DNA of 21,652 bases from Isotricha intestinalis (Eukaryota; Ciliophora; Litostomatea; Vestibuliferida; Isotrichidae), in the NCBI GenBank assembly GCA_023807065.1, contig JAJJLU010003982.1:1-21652 (forward strand), read 5' to 3'. Shown here in pieces: positions 7,870 to 16,283 of the stretch. The first letter of the stretch is position 1; each line of letters opens with the position of its first letter. The translations under genes and the position numbers were made by a program. The notes below the pieces were generated by a model, which saw nothing but the letters and a program-made list of their open reading frames with translations, did no database searches and had not been told where the DNA came from.

Positions 7870-8476
7870 ATGCAAGAACAATTTGGAGGAAACTCATACA
7901 AACACGTAACAATGAAAAAGTTACAGAAGAAAAGAATATTAAGCCTGTAAAATCAAACGTTACTATTAAGAAGCAATCTGAAATAAATAAATTCGGTAAA
8001 AAGATATTTTCAGAAGATGCTAAAAGTGTCGGAAGTCATGTAATTGACTCTGTAGTTGTGCCTAATATACAAAAATTAATAACTGATATTGTTAAGAATG
8101 CAATTGATTGGTTAATTTATGGTGTTAGGGGTTCGTCTCAAAATAATAGTGGAATAAGAAATGATTCATATTCTAGTTATTATGATAGAAATAGGAATAC
8201 TTCTCAACCTCAACTAACTATTTCAGCTCCTAGTGTTATAGCAATAAATGAAGTTATATTTAATGATAGAGGTGAAGCTGAAGAAGTATTATTAAGATTA
8301 AGAGAAATACTTAATCGTTATGGTGTAGTAAGTGTAAGTGAATTCTATGAATTAATTGATAAAAGTTGTGATTTCACAGCTAATAAATATGGATGGAGAG
8401 ATTTATCTAATGCTAGTGTTATACTAAAGGCAGTGGATATTGTATTTCTTTCCCTAAGATTTCACCAATAGAATAA
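7870..8476 (+). pseudogene. Conserved phage hypothetical protein (two frameshifts)
   Basis: The start is MQEQFGGNSYKHV after a strong ribosome site. A frameshift near 7915 leads into the long middle frame: a Lys-rich stretch, IFSEDAKSVGSHVIDSVVVP, an amphipathic helix LITDIVKNAIDWLIYG, a Ser/Tyr/Asn-rich linker, then a C-terminal domain with NDRGEAEEVLLRLREILNRY and ANKYGWRDL. Near 8435 a second shift restores the ending GYCISFPKISPIE with TAA at 8474-8476. Without it the frame stops at 8469-8471 in an odd sequence. The whole would be about 200 aa. I recognise this architecture (basic N-terminus, IDxxLYG helix, GEAE domain) from Firmicutes phage early regions but know no assigned function. 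Confidence 0.65.
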
Positions 8477-8481
8477 GGAGG
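8476..8481 (+). promoter_or_regulatory. Shine-Dalgarno site overlapping the upstream stop codon
   Basis: AGGAGG five bases before the ATG at 8487. Its first A is the last base of the TAA at 8474-8476, which supports both the reconstructed upstream stop and the chosen start, and suggests translational coupling. Confidence 0.85.
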
Positions 8482-8486
8482 AAAAA

Positions 8487-9499
8487 ATGGGTTTAAAATC
8501 TGTTGGAGTTTTTATTAAAAATACTGTAAATAAAATCGGATTCTGGAGCAAAAAGAATTCTCCAGAAATATTAATTGTAACTGGTGTTGTATTAGCAGCA
8601 GGTGCAGTTGGTTCTGCTATATATTCAACAACAAAATTGAATAAAGTAACAAAACCTTTAAAAGAAAAAGTTAAACTTATTCATAAAAAGATGGAAGATG
8701 AACATATTAAAGAATTGGATAATGAAGAATATGTTAGCGAATACGATGGTAAAAAAGAATTAACAAAAGCATATGCTCATGGAGCATTACAATATGTTAA
8801 ATTATATTTACCAACAGCTGTTTGTTTTAGTTTATCTATTGCAAGTATTTTATCTTCTCATCATATTTCAAAAGGTAGAGAATTGGCTGCTTCAGCTGCA
8901 TATATGATAGTATCAAATGCGTATGAAGAATATAGAAAGCGTGTTCAAGAAAAAATAGGAACTAATGCTGAAAAAGAAATTTTTATTATAATACTAAAGA
9001 AGAAGATGTAGAAATCGAAGAAACCGATAAAAAAGGTAAAACTAAAACTCTACAAAAAATTTCTTAAATATGGAAAACCAGCTACTGAATTTAAGTATTT
9101 GTTTGATGAGAGTAATAAAAATTGGGTAGATAAATGTTCATATAATTTAGAATGGTTACATTCTATTGAAGCTATAATGAATAATAAATTAAGAGCAAGA
9201 GGATTTTTATTCTTAGAAGATGTATTTAAAGCTTTGGATATTGATCCACAAACATTACCAGCTCGTATGTTAATTGCAGCAAAAGTTGTTGGTTGGACAT
9301 ATGATAAAGATAATAAGAATGAAAAAGGCGATAATTTTGTATCATTTGGTTTAAAAGATGAATATGGACAATTAACCGAACAAGCTAGTTGGATGAAATA
9401 TTATAATGAAAAGAATATTTGTTTAGAATTCAATTGTGATGGAGATATTGTTCATATAGTTTTGATGATTCATATATGAAATATGCTAAATTATGGTGA
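8487..9499 (+). pseudogene. Phage membrane protein of unknown function, DUF6353-like (three frameshifts)
   Basis: The first frame gives 174 aa starting MGLKSVGVFIKNT, with a hydrophobic segment ILIVTGVVLAAGAVGSAIY near residues 29-47 and a second one near 107-125 (YLPTAVCFSLSIASILSSHH). A helix GRELAASAAYMIVSNAYEEY follows. Around 8980 the reading shifts to YYNTKEEDVEIEETDKKGK. Near 9060 it shifts back to FLKYGKPATEFKYLFDES, then NKLRARGFLFLEDVFKALDI and AKVVGWTYDKDN. A last shift near 9453 gives YSFDDSYMKYAKLW and a TGA at 9497-9499. The intact protein would be about 335 aa. I recognise it as a common phage protein of Firmicutes; the DUF number is from memory. It has two likely membrane spans and a large soluble C-terminal domain. 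Confidence 0.7.
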
Positions 9500-9503
9500 T
9501 AAT

Positions 9504-10156
9504 ATGTCTAAAAATTATTATTATTAATTAGTGGAATTGGTTTGAGTTTTGTAGGCGGATATTTACTTGGAAGCAAATCATCAAAAGAGAAATATGAAAA
9601 TTTAGCTGATAAAGAAGTCGAATCTGTTAAAAAAGCTTTTGAGGAATATTTTGGAAGTATTGTAGATGTTTCTAAAGATAAGAAAAAAAATATATCTGAA
9701 AAAGAAGCTATTATAACTTCTAAAATAAATACATTAAAAGAACAGCAAACTAAAAAGCAAGAAAAACAAAATTATGTAGATTATTCTAAAAAATATCGAA
9801 GTCCCGAAGTAGATGCTAAAATAGCAGAAGAAAAAGAACCACAGTTCAGCAATTTAAAACCATATGTTATAAGTCCATTGGATTTTAGTTCTTCAACATA
9901 TAAAACTGAAACATTATATTATTATGAAGATAATGTTTTAAGTGGTTCTGACGGAATTAAAATTGAAAATGTTGAAAAACTTGTAAGCAATGAAGCATTG
10001 AGTTCATTCGGTAAATATGAAGAAGATTGCGTATATGTAAGAGATGATGAATTACAAATTGATTATGAAATTTTATATATGCATGATAAATATGGAAATG
10101 GACATAGAACATCAAATTATATTGTTGGACAAGACGAGGACGACGCTAAATATTAG
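9504..10156 (+). pseudogene. Single-pass phage membrane protein (one frameshift near its start)
   Basis: The ATG at 9504 opens MSKN and, after a one-base slip in the A-run near 9510, continues as LLLLLISGIGLSFVGGYLLG. This is a clear N-terminal membrane anchor ending in a GSKSSKEKYE charged stop-transfer. The soluble part has a Lys/Glu-rich coiled-coil-like region (to about residue 90), PQFSNLKPYVISPLDF, then an acidic domain with TLYYYEDNVLSGSDG, SFGKYEEDCVYVRDDELQ and YEILYMHDKY. It ends with TAG at 10154-10156. About 216 aa in all. No strong ribosome site is visible before 9504, so it may be coupled to the preceding gene. I know similar proteins from Firmicutes phage genomes, but their function is unknown. 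Confidence 0.65.
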
Positions 10157-10159
10157 TTT

Positions 10160-10699
10160 ATGGATGAATTAAGAAATTTATATTTTGGATGGATGGCCCA
10201 AGAAGCAATAAGTGATTATCGAAGAAGAGATGATTACTTAATGCTGCTTGAGAATCTTGATAATATAAATTTTACTTATTCAATACCATTTGATGAAAAT
10301 CGTTTTAATGATGGTCAAGACTTGAGGTATCGTTTCGGATAGGATAATAACATAGCTGGTTATGATATTGATGAAATATCTTTCCGTAAAGGGTCTTGCT
10401 CCATCTTAGAAATGATGGTAGCATTGTCTTTACAATGTGAAAAAAATTTTATGAGTGATCCAGCGTACGGAAATCATATTAGTAATTAGTTCTTTGAGAT
10501 ACTTCAAAGTCTAAAATTAGATGGTATGACTAATGATAGATATGATGAAAAGTGGATTGATTATCGTATATATGTCTTTTTAAATCATATATATGAACCA
10601 AATGGATCAGGAGGTTTATTTAAGATACCAAATATAGATAAAGATTTAAGAGATGTTGACATTTGGTGTCAAATGTGTTGGTATATAAATACTATTTAG
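10160..10699 (+). pseudogene. Conserved phage hypothetical protein with two in-frame TAG stops
   Basis: Starting at the ATG at 10160, three bases after the previous stop, one continuous frame runs to TAG 10697-10699 (about 179 codons). It is broken only by TAG at 10340-10342 (after RYRFG) and TAG at 10487-10489 (between HISN and FFEILQ). Recognisable segments are MDELRNLYFGWM, NFTYSIPFDENRFNDG, CSILEMMVALSLQCE, GMTNDRYDEKW, NGSGGLFKIPN and DVDIWCQMCWY. The pattern is strongly protein-like throughout and I recognise it as a conserved Firmicutes phage protein. From memory the second TAG falls where homologues carry an aromatic residue (Trp). No frameshift is needed, unlike the neighbouring genes. 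The function is unknown. Confidence 0.7.
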
Positions 10700-10705
10700 A
10701 GAAAA

Positions 10706-10711
10706 AGGAGG
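10706..10711 (+). promoter_or_regulatory. Shine-Dalgarno site for the gene at 10720
   Basis: AGGAGG eight bases before the ATG at 10720. It fixes the start there rather than at the in-frame ATG at 10663, which lies inside the preceding gene. Confidence 0.85.
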
Positions 10712-10719
10712 AAGATAAT

Positions 10720-10956
10720 ATGAAATTCTTTAATGAACATCCTTTTGTAACATTATTAATAATTTCAACTGTTTGTAGAGCAGCTGTAAATATTGTTAGA
10801 ATTTTAAAAGATGGAAACACTAAAGTTGAACCTGTAATTGTTTTGTCGATTCATGGTAATAAAAAATCTAATAAAGAAGAAAAAGCGGATAGTAATGATT
10901 CGTGGGCTGAAAAGGATTTACCTAAAGAAGAAGAAAAAAGCAAGGAAAGTGAATAA
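10720..10956 (+). CDS. Small phage membrane protein with charged tail
   Basis: This 78-aa protein begins MKFFNEHPFVTLLIISTVC, a short N-terminus followed by a single membrane segment to about residue 27. A basic patch and then a Lys/Glu/Ser-rich acidic tail end at the TAA at 10954-10956. Apart from the polymerase stop it is the only undamaged reading frame in the phage block, which may only reflect its short length. It lies just ahead of the helicase-primase gene, four bases apart. The function is unknown. Like the genes at 7546, 8487 and 9504 it would sit in the bacterial inner membrane of the original phage host. Confidence 0.75.
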   Translation: MKFFNEHPFVTLLIISTVCRAAVNIVRILKDGNTKVEPVIVLSIHGNKKSNKEEKADSNDSWAEKDLPKEEEKSKESE

Positions 10957-10959
10957 TAT

Positions 10960-12771
10960 ATGTTAGACTTTCTGATGATTTCAACACGCAGCACAAAACG
11001 TGGTGTGACTGAAATTTATCCGAAATTTATTGTCGGTAATCATACGGATTTGATGATTCGAGGTGGTGATTTTTATGCTATCTGGTTAGAAGAAAAGAGT
11101 TTGTGGTCTACCGATGAACAAGACGTAATACGATTAATAGATGCGGAATTAGATAAATTTGCCGAAGAAAATAAGTATAAATTTAACGATAGTGTTAAAG
11201 TATTACATATGTGGGATGCCGAATCTGGTATGATTGATATTTGGCATAAATATTGTCAAAGACAATTAAGAGATTATTATAAATCTTTAGATGAGAATTT
11301 GGTATTCGCTAATCAAGAAACTAGTAAAAAAGATTATGCTTCTAAAAAATTGCCATATTCTTTAGAAGAAGGACCTATAGATAATTTTGAAGAATTGATG
11401 TCTTCCTTATATACAGAAGAAGAAAGATATAAAATTGAATGGGCTATAGGTAGTATTGTTTCAGGAGCTTCTAAAAAAATAGAAAAGTTTTTAGTTTTAT
11501 ATGGAACTCCGGGAACTGGTAAAGGAACTATTTTGAAAGTAGTAGAACGATTATTTAGTGGATATACAGCAGTATTTGATGCAAGGTCAATTGGTTCTAC
11601 TAATGAATTTTCATTGGAAGCTTTCAAAACTAGTCCATTGGTTGCAATACAATATGATGGTGATTTATCTAAAATAGAAAATAATGCTATAGATTAAATA
11701 GCTTAATTTCTCATGAGGCGATGAGTGTAAATGAAAAGCACAAGTCTTTATATGCTGCGAGATTTTGGGCTTTTTTTATTTATGGGTACTACAGTAAAAA
11801 TAACAGATGCGAAGTCTGGTATTATTAGAAGATTAATTGATGTTAGTCCTAAAGGTGTGAAGATACCAAAAGCAAGGTATAATACTTTGATGAATGGTAT
11901 TGAATTTGAATTAGGTCATATTGCATATTATTGTAGAGAATTATATTTAAATGATCCCGATGCATTCGATGATTATATTCCTAATTTAATGTTAGGTGAA
12001 TCTAACGATTTTTATAATTTTATGTTAGATAGTTTTGTTATATTTAAAAAAGATAATGGAACATCTTAAAAATCTGCATGGGAAATGTATAAAAATTATT
12101 GTGAAGATGCAAAAGTACCATATCCATTAAGTATAAGAACTTTTAAGTCAGAATTAAAAGCATATTTTGAAAATTAAGACGAAGTATTAAAAAAGATGAT
12201 TCTTGGGTTAGGTCATATTATTCTGGGTTTAAGACAGATATATTTAATTTGGATGATGAAGAACAGAAAGAAAAGCCAAAACAAAAAGAAATTAAGAATA
12301 ATGTATGGCTTAAATTTAAAGAACAACCATCTAATTTAGATTTGTTCTGTGCTGATTGTCCTTGGTCAAAATGCAACTATGAAGGAAACTCCACGAGAGA
12401 AGTGGTCCGAATGTGATACAATATTGAGTGATATTGACTCAAAAAGATTACATTATTTAAAGGTTCCTGAAAATTTAATAGTTATTGATTTTGATATTAG
12501 AGACGAAGATGGAAATAAGTGCTTTGAAAAAAATTTAGAAGAGGCTAATAAATGGCCAAGGACTTATGCTGAGTTAAGTAAATCCGGAGGAGGTATACAT
12601 TTACATTATATGTATAATGGTGATGTTAATCAAATAAGTAGGATTTATGCTGATAATATAGAAATAAAAGTATTCACTGGTAATTCTTCATTAAGAAGAA
12701 AAGTTACAAAATGTACGAGTGATACGATTTCTACTATTGACTCAGGTTTGCCTTTAAAAGGAGATAGATAA
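10960..12771 (+). pseudogene. Phage helicase-primase: P-loop (SF3/D5-like) helicase plus AEP-type primase (multiple lesions)
   Basis: The ATG at 10960 follows a weaker AAGGAAAG site (10942-10949). The first frame encodes EIYPKFIVGNHTDLMIRGGD, then a helicase core with Walker A GTPGTGKGT (about 11503-11529) and an acidic Walker-B-like AIQYDGDLSK (about 11644-11673). It breaks at 11690 through a two-base insertion. The SHEAMSVNEKHKS segment is in another frame, and an extra T in a T-run near 11770 returns to LFMGTT and IIRRLIDVSPKG. TAA stops at 12067-12069 and about 12176-12178, then shifts near 12190 and 12385, interrupt the linker. The last part is an archaeo-eukaryotic-type primase domain: catalytic DFD in VIDFDIRDEDG, SKSGGGIHLHY, and IEIKVFTG. 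The intact protein would be about 600 aa and would unwind and prime phage DNA. A single polypeptide with the primase at the C-terminus is inferred from continuity. Confidence 0.8.
12756..12763 (+). promoter_or_regulatory. Shine-Dalgarno site for the GTG-started polymerase
   Basis: AAAAGGAG eight bases before the GTG at 12772, inside the end of the primase reading frame whose TAA occupies 12769-12771. The abutting stop and start suggest coupled translation of primase and polymerase. Confidence 0.75.
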
Positions 12772-15011
12772 GTGATTAATTTTGAAACTATTAAAAATGA
12801 AAAAGCTTTAAGAACAATAATAAAGAAAAATCTTAATAAAGAGTATCATGGTGCTACTAAACCATCGATGGATTTTATTTATAAAGTTCTTGAAGATGCT
12901 TATAATAGTGGTATGAAGTATGATGTTAGTGATATGTATAAAGAATATTTGCATTGTCAGCAAGTAGTATAAATCAATCTGACTATTGTTTGAAATTACT
13001 TCCAAAAATTCATTTTAAGTCAGATGACCCTTCTGATTCAATAGATGATAATAGTTCACCTATTTCATTTTTTGATATAGAGGTTTATCCTAATTTATTT
13101 GTTGTGTGTTATAAGTATAAAGATGATGAAAATAATAAATACCCTGTAATTAAGATGATAAATCCTACTAAAGAAGATATTGAAAAAATATTATCTTTTA
13201 GGTCTATAGGATTTAATTGTAGACGATATGATAATCATATTGTATATGCAAGATTATTAGGATATAGTAATTTTGAATTATTTAAACTTTCACAACGAAT
13301 AATAACTGGTGATAGAAAAGCATATTTTGGTGAGGCTTATAATTTATCTTATACAGATGTTTATGATTATTGAGTAATGATAATAAAATGTCTTTAAAGA
13401 AATGGGAAATAAAATTAGGTATTCACCATCAGGAAATGGGTATCCCTTGGGATAAACCTGTTCCTATAGAAATAAGTGGGAAGAGGTAGCAGATTATTGT
13501 GCGAACGACGTTATATCTACAGAAGCAGTATTTAACGCTACACAAGATGACTTTATGGCGAGAGAAATATTGGCCGATTTGGCTTATATGAGTGTTAACG
13601 ATACTACAAATAGTTTAACTATTAAGATTATATTTGGAAATGATAAACATCCTCAATTAAATTATGTTGAATTGGAAAATTTCTTCCCTGGGTATGAATT
13701 TAAAAAGATTTGGAATGATAAAACTCAAAAATATGACAAGTATAATATGTATCGAGATATTGATTTAGGGTTTGGTGGTTATGTATATGCCGAGCCTGGT
13801 ATGTATGGAAATGTAGCATTATTAGATGTTAAGAGTATGCATCCACATTCAGCCATAGCTATGAATTTATTTGGCAAATATACAGAAAGATTTGCAAATT
13901 TAGTAGAGACACGTGTTGATATTAAAGAAAAGAATTTTGATAAAGCAAAAGCCAGATGGAATGGAAAGATTGATAAATATCTAGATGATATTAATAATGC
14001 TAAAAAGTTATCTACAGCGTTAAAGACTGCTATAAATTCTGTATATGGTTTAACTTCTGCTATTTTGATAATCCTTGCAGAGATCCTAGAAATGAAAATA
14101 ATATTGTTGCATTAAGAGGAGCTTTATTTATGAAGACACTTCAGGATGAAGTTGTTAGTAAAGGGTTTAAAGTTGCTCATATTAAGACAGATTCTATTAA
14201 AATCCCTGATGCAACACCTGAAATTATTAATTTCTGTATGGAATTTGCTAAAAAATATGGTTATGAATTTGAACATGAAGCGACATATGACAGAAGGTGT
14301 TTAGTAAATAATGCGGTATATATTGCTAGATATAGAAATGAAGATGCTAGTTTAGGCGATTGGACTGCGACAGGAACACAATTCGCGGTTCCATACTTTT
14401 TCAAGAAATGTTTAGAAGAACCTGTAGAATTTAAGGACTTATGTGAAACTAAGGAAGTTACAAACTCAGTCATGTATTTGGATATGAATGAAGACATAAT
14501 GGATGATAATTATCCATTATATCAAAAACTTAAAGATGTTAGAATTAAGAAATTTAATGGAAAATCTTTAACAAAATCAGAACTTAAAATACTTAGCGAT
14601 TATGAAAATATGTCCGATGAAGAACTAGATTCTAAATTAGGTTCTTATCATAATTTAAAATTCGTAGGTAGAGTCGGATTATTTACTCCTATATTGCCTG
14701 GAAAAGGCGGCGGACAATTAATAAGAGAATCTGTTGATAAGAATGATAATGTTAAGTATCATTCAGTTGTTGGCACAAAAGGATATATGTGGCTTGAGTC
14801 TGAAGATGTTGTTAAGAACAACAAGCAAGATGATGTTGACATGAGATATTATAATAAGTTGGTTAATGAAGCAATTGAAACAATTGACCAATATGGTGAT
14901 TATGAATGGTTCTCTAGTAATGAACCATATCATGATGTTAGTATTGATGAAAATGGCAAACCGATGTATAATATTTCATATTGTCAAATTGATAATCCGT
15001 TTAGAGAATGA
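12772..15011 (+). pseudogene. Phage family B DNA polymerase with 3'-5' exonuclease (at least four frameshifts)
   Basis: From the GTG at 12772 the N-terminal piece reads MINFETIKNEKALRTIIKKN. After a shift near 12940 the exonuclease domain follows: Exo I FFDIEVYPN (about 13068-13095) and Exo II IGFNCRRYDN (about 13205-13236). After shifts near 13370 and 13465 comes Exo III YCANDV (about 13492-13512). The polymerase domain has motif A LLDVKSMHPHS (about 13819-13851), motif B KTAINSVYG (about 14022-14048), a shift near 14060, and motif C KTDSIK (about 14184-14201). It ends PFRE-TGA at 15009-15011. The full length would be about 745 aa, and all key motifs are readable when the frames are followed. 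It is the replicative polymerase type of Firmicutes phages, by recognition. No single piece contains both metal-binding Asp motifs A and C, so no active enzyme can be made. Confidence 0.85.
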
Positions 15012-15108
15012 TTTCCATTTCTTTTTGAAGAATTTTATCAAAGTTTGAATATGATGATATATCTTCTGGATTAGGAATTAAGTTTATTGATATTCCTTCT
15101 TCTGACAT
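15012..15108 (-). pseudogene. 5' end of a host gene cut by the phage junction
   Basis: On the minus strand an ATG at 15106-15108 opens MSEEGISINLIPNPED and runs about 33 codons to EMEI at the junction. It then reads two codons and a TAA formed from phage DNA (bases 15001-15009). Composition returns to the host type here. The start fits a real host gene whose remainder is missing, because the phage polymerase stop lies directly next to it. The family is not recognisable from 33 residues. Confidence 0.5.
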
Positions 15109-15258
15109 TTTTTGCTTGTTTTTAAAAAGTGTTTTTTGTCTTTTTTTTTATTTTTTTAATATTTATTTAAATATTATAATTAGATTTTAAAAAAAATAAA
15201 AAAATAAAATTCTATAATTAATAATTATGATTGTAAATATCATAACTAATAAATGGAG

Positions 15259-15270
15259 ATTGGGCCCAAT
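15259..15270. other. GC-rich 12-bp perfect palindrome ATTGGGCCCAAT
   Basis: A perfect palindrome in otherwise very AT-rich spacer, followed by further CCC runs (acccaattccc). It lies between the divergent minus-strand start at 15108 and plus-strand start at 15372, so it could be a regulator-binding site. The rest of 15109-15371 shows nothing recognisable. Confidence 0.35.
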
Positions 15271-15371
15271 ACCCAATTCCCATATATCAAAATAAATAAT
15301 AAACCCAAATATCATAATATATATAACAAAAATAAATAATAAATTAATATTATATTTTTTTATATATAAGT

Positions 15372-16123
15372 ATGAATTCAATCTCAAAAAAACAATCAAA
15401 TAATTCAATTTTAATATTATCAAATGAAAAAGATTCAAAATTAAATAAAATAATAAATGATTCATTAAATTCTTTTAATAAAAAATTTAATTCATTAAAC
15501 AATCAATTACAAACTCTACAAAAAGAATATAATAATCAAATTCAAAAAATAATAAATGAAGATGATAAATAAAAAAAAAATTTCAATCTAAAAAAGCAAT
15601 AATAATAAATGATAAAAATCCATATTGATAATTATATCAAGATAAAGAGGAGCTAAAATCATATTGAAAAATAAGAAATGAATTATTTGAAATAAAAAAA
15701 TTAGTGTTGGTATTAGATGAAAATAAAAATGTAGAAGAAAATCAAAAAAATAAAGTTTTAAAAGGAATAATAAGAAAAAAAAATCATTAACATTTAAATC
15801 ATTACATTTATTTCAATTTGGTAATTTATTAAATAAATTAAAAGAAGATAAAAAAAAAACAATTTCTTTAATTCAAATTTAACAACAGAATTAATATTTA
15901 AAAAAATTAATCAATAATAAAATACTGCTATTAATAATGTAATTAATTATATTATAGAATATAATCTTGATGAGAAAGCAAAACTATATATAGATTATTG
16001 CATAAGATTAGTTAAAATATATTATGAATTTAATTATGGATATATTCTAACTGTTTATACTTTGATTTTTAAAACTATCCAAACTTTATTTGAATCAACC
16101 ATAATAAGAATAATATTGTAATT
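15372..16123 (+). pseudogene. Decayed host hypothetical gene, coiled-coil-like
   Basis: An ATG at 15372 opens a 66-aa frame rich in Asn/Lys/Ser with heptad-like spacing (LNSFNKKFNSLNNQLQTLQK), ending at a TAA at 15570-15572. After a slip in the following A-run the DNA continues to read like protein: LYQDKEELKSY, KIRNELFEIKKLVLVLDENK, then FGNLLNKLKEDKKK and IEYNLDEKAKLYIDYCIRLV. Several TGA and TAA codons and at least one more shift interrupt it. The in-frame stops fall where Trp or Gln would be natural. No family is recognised. It is best read as one decayed gene of about 230-250 codons. Confidence 0.4.
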
Positions 16124-16283
16124 TATGGAGATGATTTTTTTAGTTAAATACATTAAAAAATATTTTTAATTTATTAAGAGTAGTAATTTAAAAAAATTAA
16201 ATTTTAATTCCTTTTTTAAAAAAAAGAAAATTTTTTTTTTTATTTTATTTATTTTTTATATATTAGAATTAGTATATTATAAT

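Larger units (their letters stand above)
7343..15011 (+). mobile_element. Bacteriophage-derived early/replication gene block, degraded
   Basis: All genes here run on the plus strand with near-zero spacing and phage-like order: small hydrophobic or acidic proteins, then helicase-primase, then family B DNA polymerase. Several starts have AGGAGG-type Shine-Dalgarno sites, and an intrinsic terminator lies at 7816-7855. These are bacterial signals absent from the flanking Hsp70 genes. The block is visibly less AT-rich than its surroundings. I recognise the gene set as one found in tailed phages and prophages of Firmicutes. No integrase, terminase, capsid or tail gene is present, and I see no attachment-site repeat or inverted terminal repeat. 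At least 15 frameshifts and several in-frame stops break the genes. The left edge falls inside copy B; the right edge falls at the polymerase stop codon, inside the start of a host gene. Confidence 0.8.

Noticed and set aside
11334..11627. Minus-strand 97-codon frame in the helicase region
   Set aside because: Antisense shadow of the Walker A region of the helicase.
14261..14497. Minus-strand 78-codon frame in the polymerase region
   Set aside because: Antisense shadow of the polymerase gene with no independent support.
7343..15011. Eukaryotic virus or virophage, or a polinton-type element
   Set aside because: Shine-Dalgarno sites, an intrinsic terminator and recognisable Firmicutes phage genes indicate a bacteriophage source. 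No capsid, integrase or terminal repeat was seen.
7546..15011. Programmed ribosomal frameshifting to explain the split phage genes
   Set aside because: Too many shifts, in varied contexts and both directions, along with plain stop codons.
15187..15465. Minus-strand 92-codon hydrophobic frame
   Set aside because: Ile/Leu/Tyr composition typical of AT-rich noise, overlapping the start of the plus-strand frame at 15372.
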